From assembly GCA_013298145.1 (NCBI GenBank), contig JAAFJO010000002.1, positions 186,001 to 250,000 on the forward strand: a DNA stretch of 64,000 bases, given 5' to 3'. Source of the stretch: Betaproteobacteria bacterium (GTDB taxonomy: Bacteria > Pseudomonadota > Gammaproteobacteria > Burkholderiales > Casimicrobiaceae). Position numbers and translations under genes: made by a program. Every line of letters starts with the position of its first letter. Position 1 is the first letter of the stretch. The notes under the pieces were generated by a model. It did no database searches and had not been told where the DNA came from. It was given only the letters and a program-made list of their open reading frames with translations. Of this stretch, positions 63,162 through 64,000 are shown in pieces.

Positions 63162-64000
63162 CTAAAGCGAGCGCCGACGAGGACGCCAAAGTCTAAGTTT
63201 GTGGAGCGTCAATAAAATCCGCAATGGGAGCTCGTGTGAGGCCATTTGTCTGTACCGTCTTGGAGCGAAGATGAATCGCCACTTAGGGACGACCGCGCTT
63301 TCGTGCACGTGAAAGTGCAAGAACAACCAACTTCGAGTAGAGCTTGGCATAGATTCGCCGTAAACATGTATTAGCGCGTGGACCTGACCAAGGAGAGCAC
63401 TGACCCAATCATTTTTCATTAGAAATGATGCCATTCGCGTCTGTCGACCGAACCAGCTAACGCCGCGCCCAATCACATTACCGTTGTGCTGTCGATATAG
63501 CAGCGTTGAATGGTTGTCGTAAACCACTGTTCCGAATGTGCTCAACACAAGATAGAGCCACCAGTCATGAAAGCGTACACCCCCGGGCGCACCGGCCCGC
63601 TGCAAAAGGATTACAGCCGGTCGATTGATCGCTGCCGTGCAGCCGGTGATGATGTTTTCGGTCAGGGCTCCCTCAAATGATGGCCCACGCGGCCACTTTG
63701 GAGTTGTTCCCAGAACGTTGAGATTTTCATCGACTAACGTTTGCGCGCTTCCGTAAATGGCTGGACCCTGAGCGTGCTGCGACAAGAAGTCCCAGGCGCG
63801 TTTTATTTTGCCTGGAAGCCAGACATCGTCCTGATCCGAGAACATTGCCATCTCTACATCGTCGGGGATTTGTTTAAGAAGTGTAAGAAACGAGTTAGCG
63901 AATCCGAGATTTTGACCGCGATAAACGCTTACGCGTGGGTCCCTGCAGGCCTCAACAATCTCGCAGGTACGATCCGTTGATCCGTCATCACGAACATACA
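63162..64000 (-). CDS. Glycosyltransferase family 2 (5' end outside window)
   Basis: The minus-strand frame stays open to the right edge (279 visible residues), so the gene is cut by the window. At the edge the GT-A core is visible: VRDDGSTDRT, NLGFANSFLTLLKQI and FSDQDDVWLPGKI with the catalytic-type DQDD, then RFHDWWLYLVLS and YRQHNGNVIGRG. This matches rhamnosyltransferase-like members of family 2. It converges on the operon to its left and may start another leftward polysaccharide block. Confidence 0.9.
   Translation of the reverse strand, partial: YVRDDGSTDRTCEIVEACRDPRVSVYRGQNLGFANSFLTLLKQIPDDVEMAMFSDQDDVWLPGKIKRAWDFLSQHAQGPAIYGSAQTLVDENLNVLGTTPKWPRGPSFEGALTENIITGCTAAINRPAVILLQRAGAPGGVRFHDWWLYLVLSTFGTVVYDNHSTLLYRQHNGNVIGRGVSWFGRQTRMASFLMKNDWVSALLGQVHALIHVYGESMPSSTRSWLFLHFHVHESAVVPKWRFIFAPRRYRQMASHELPLRILLTLHKLRLWRPRRRSL

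Noticed and set aside
1..64000. CRISPR arrays, rRNA and tRNA genes, prophage or integrase genes
   Set aside because: Read on both strands, I found no regularly spaced repeats with spacers, no rRNA text, no convincing tRNA cloverleaf and no phage or integrase protein; short tRNAs could be missed by eye.

Overview
The window looks like a chromosomal segment of a betaproteobacterium, probably Burkholderiales or a close relative. The evidence is gene content and order: accB-accC-prmA-zinc-ribbon DUF3426 in a row, DUF3460, DUF3047 and DUF3617 proteins, a polyhydroxyalkanoate-system protein, a TfpX/TfpZ-type pilin accessory protein, a NodI/NodJ-type ABC pair and HemJ. This is inference from family knowledge; no rRNA or tRNA gene was recognised.

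Layout. 1-13 kb: a partial alpha/beta hydrolase, two exported proteins (a YVTN propeller with a dockerin-like tail, and an unknown), uvrA, ubiA with an NAD-dependent epimerase-like gene, a ferredoxin-reductase, a membrane diguanylate cyclase that seems to start at AUU, a DUF3047 lipoprotein, an inositol-phosphatase-family gene and a PHA-system protein. 13-18 kb: soxR facing an unrecognised gene across a MerR-type promoter, a glutamate-synthase-like flavoprotein and an SDR. 18-21 kb: a TonB-dependent receptor bracketed by two copies of a short inverted-ended repeat. 21-28 kb: two GGDEF-EAL proteins around typA/bipA. 27.7-29.8 kb: a four-gene cluster with a MerP-like and a MerT-like protein but no mercury reductase or MerR. 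29.9-35.4 kb: an intradiol dioxygenase, tcdA, small proteins, an RNA methyltransferase and queD-queE-queC. 35.5-43.2 kb: a long minus-strand block (hemJ, NodJ/NodI-like ABC transporter, alpha/beta hydrolase, VanZ, DUF3426, prmA, accC, accB). 43.7-49.1 kb: a TlpA-like thioredoxin with a free-standing DsbD N-terminal domain, fxsA, an exported unknown, a decayed gene carrying a 266-bp double-hairpin insertion, and lgt. 49.3-57.5 kb: ilvD, two DUF1566 proteins, a DUF3617 protein, ohr-ohrR, pyk and coaBC. 57.5-64 kb: a pilin accessory gene and a surface-polysaccharide operon (acyltransferase-like ORF, flippase, FkbM methyltransferase, two glycosyltransferases), then a convergent partial glycosyltransferase.

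Functional themes are oxidative and redox stress (SoxR; OhrR-Ohr with a recognisable operator; the TlpA/DsbD pair), cyclic-di-GMP signalling (three GGDEF proteins within 18 kb), core metabolism (fatty-acid, branched-chain amino-acid, CoA, ubiquinone, heme and queuosine synthesis) and surface polysaccharide assembly. The signals I consider least explained are the MerTP-like cluster with a hairpin around its last start codon, the putative SoxR target, the palindromic element inside a pseudogene, and the likely AUU-initiated diguanylate cyclase.
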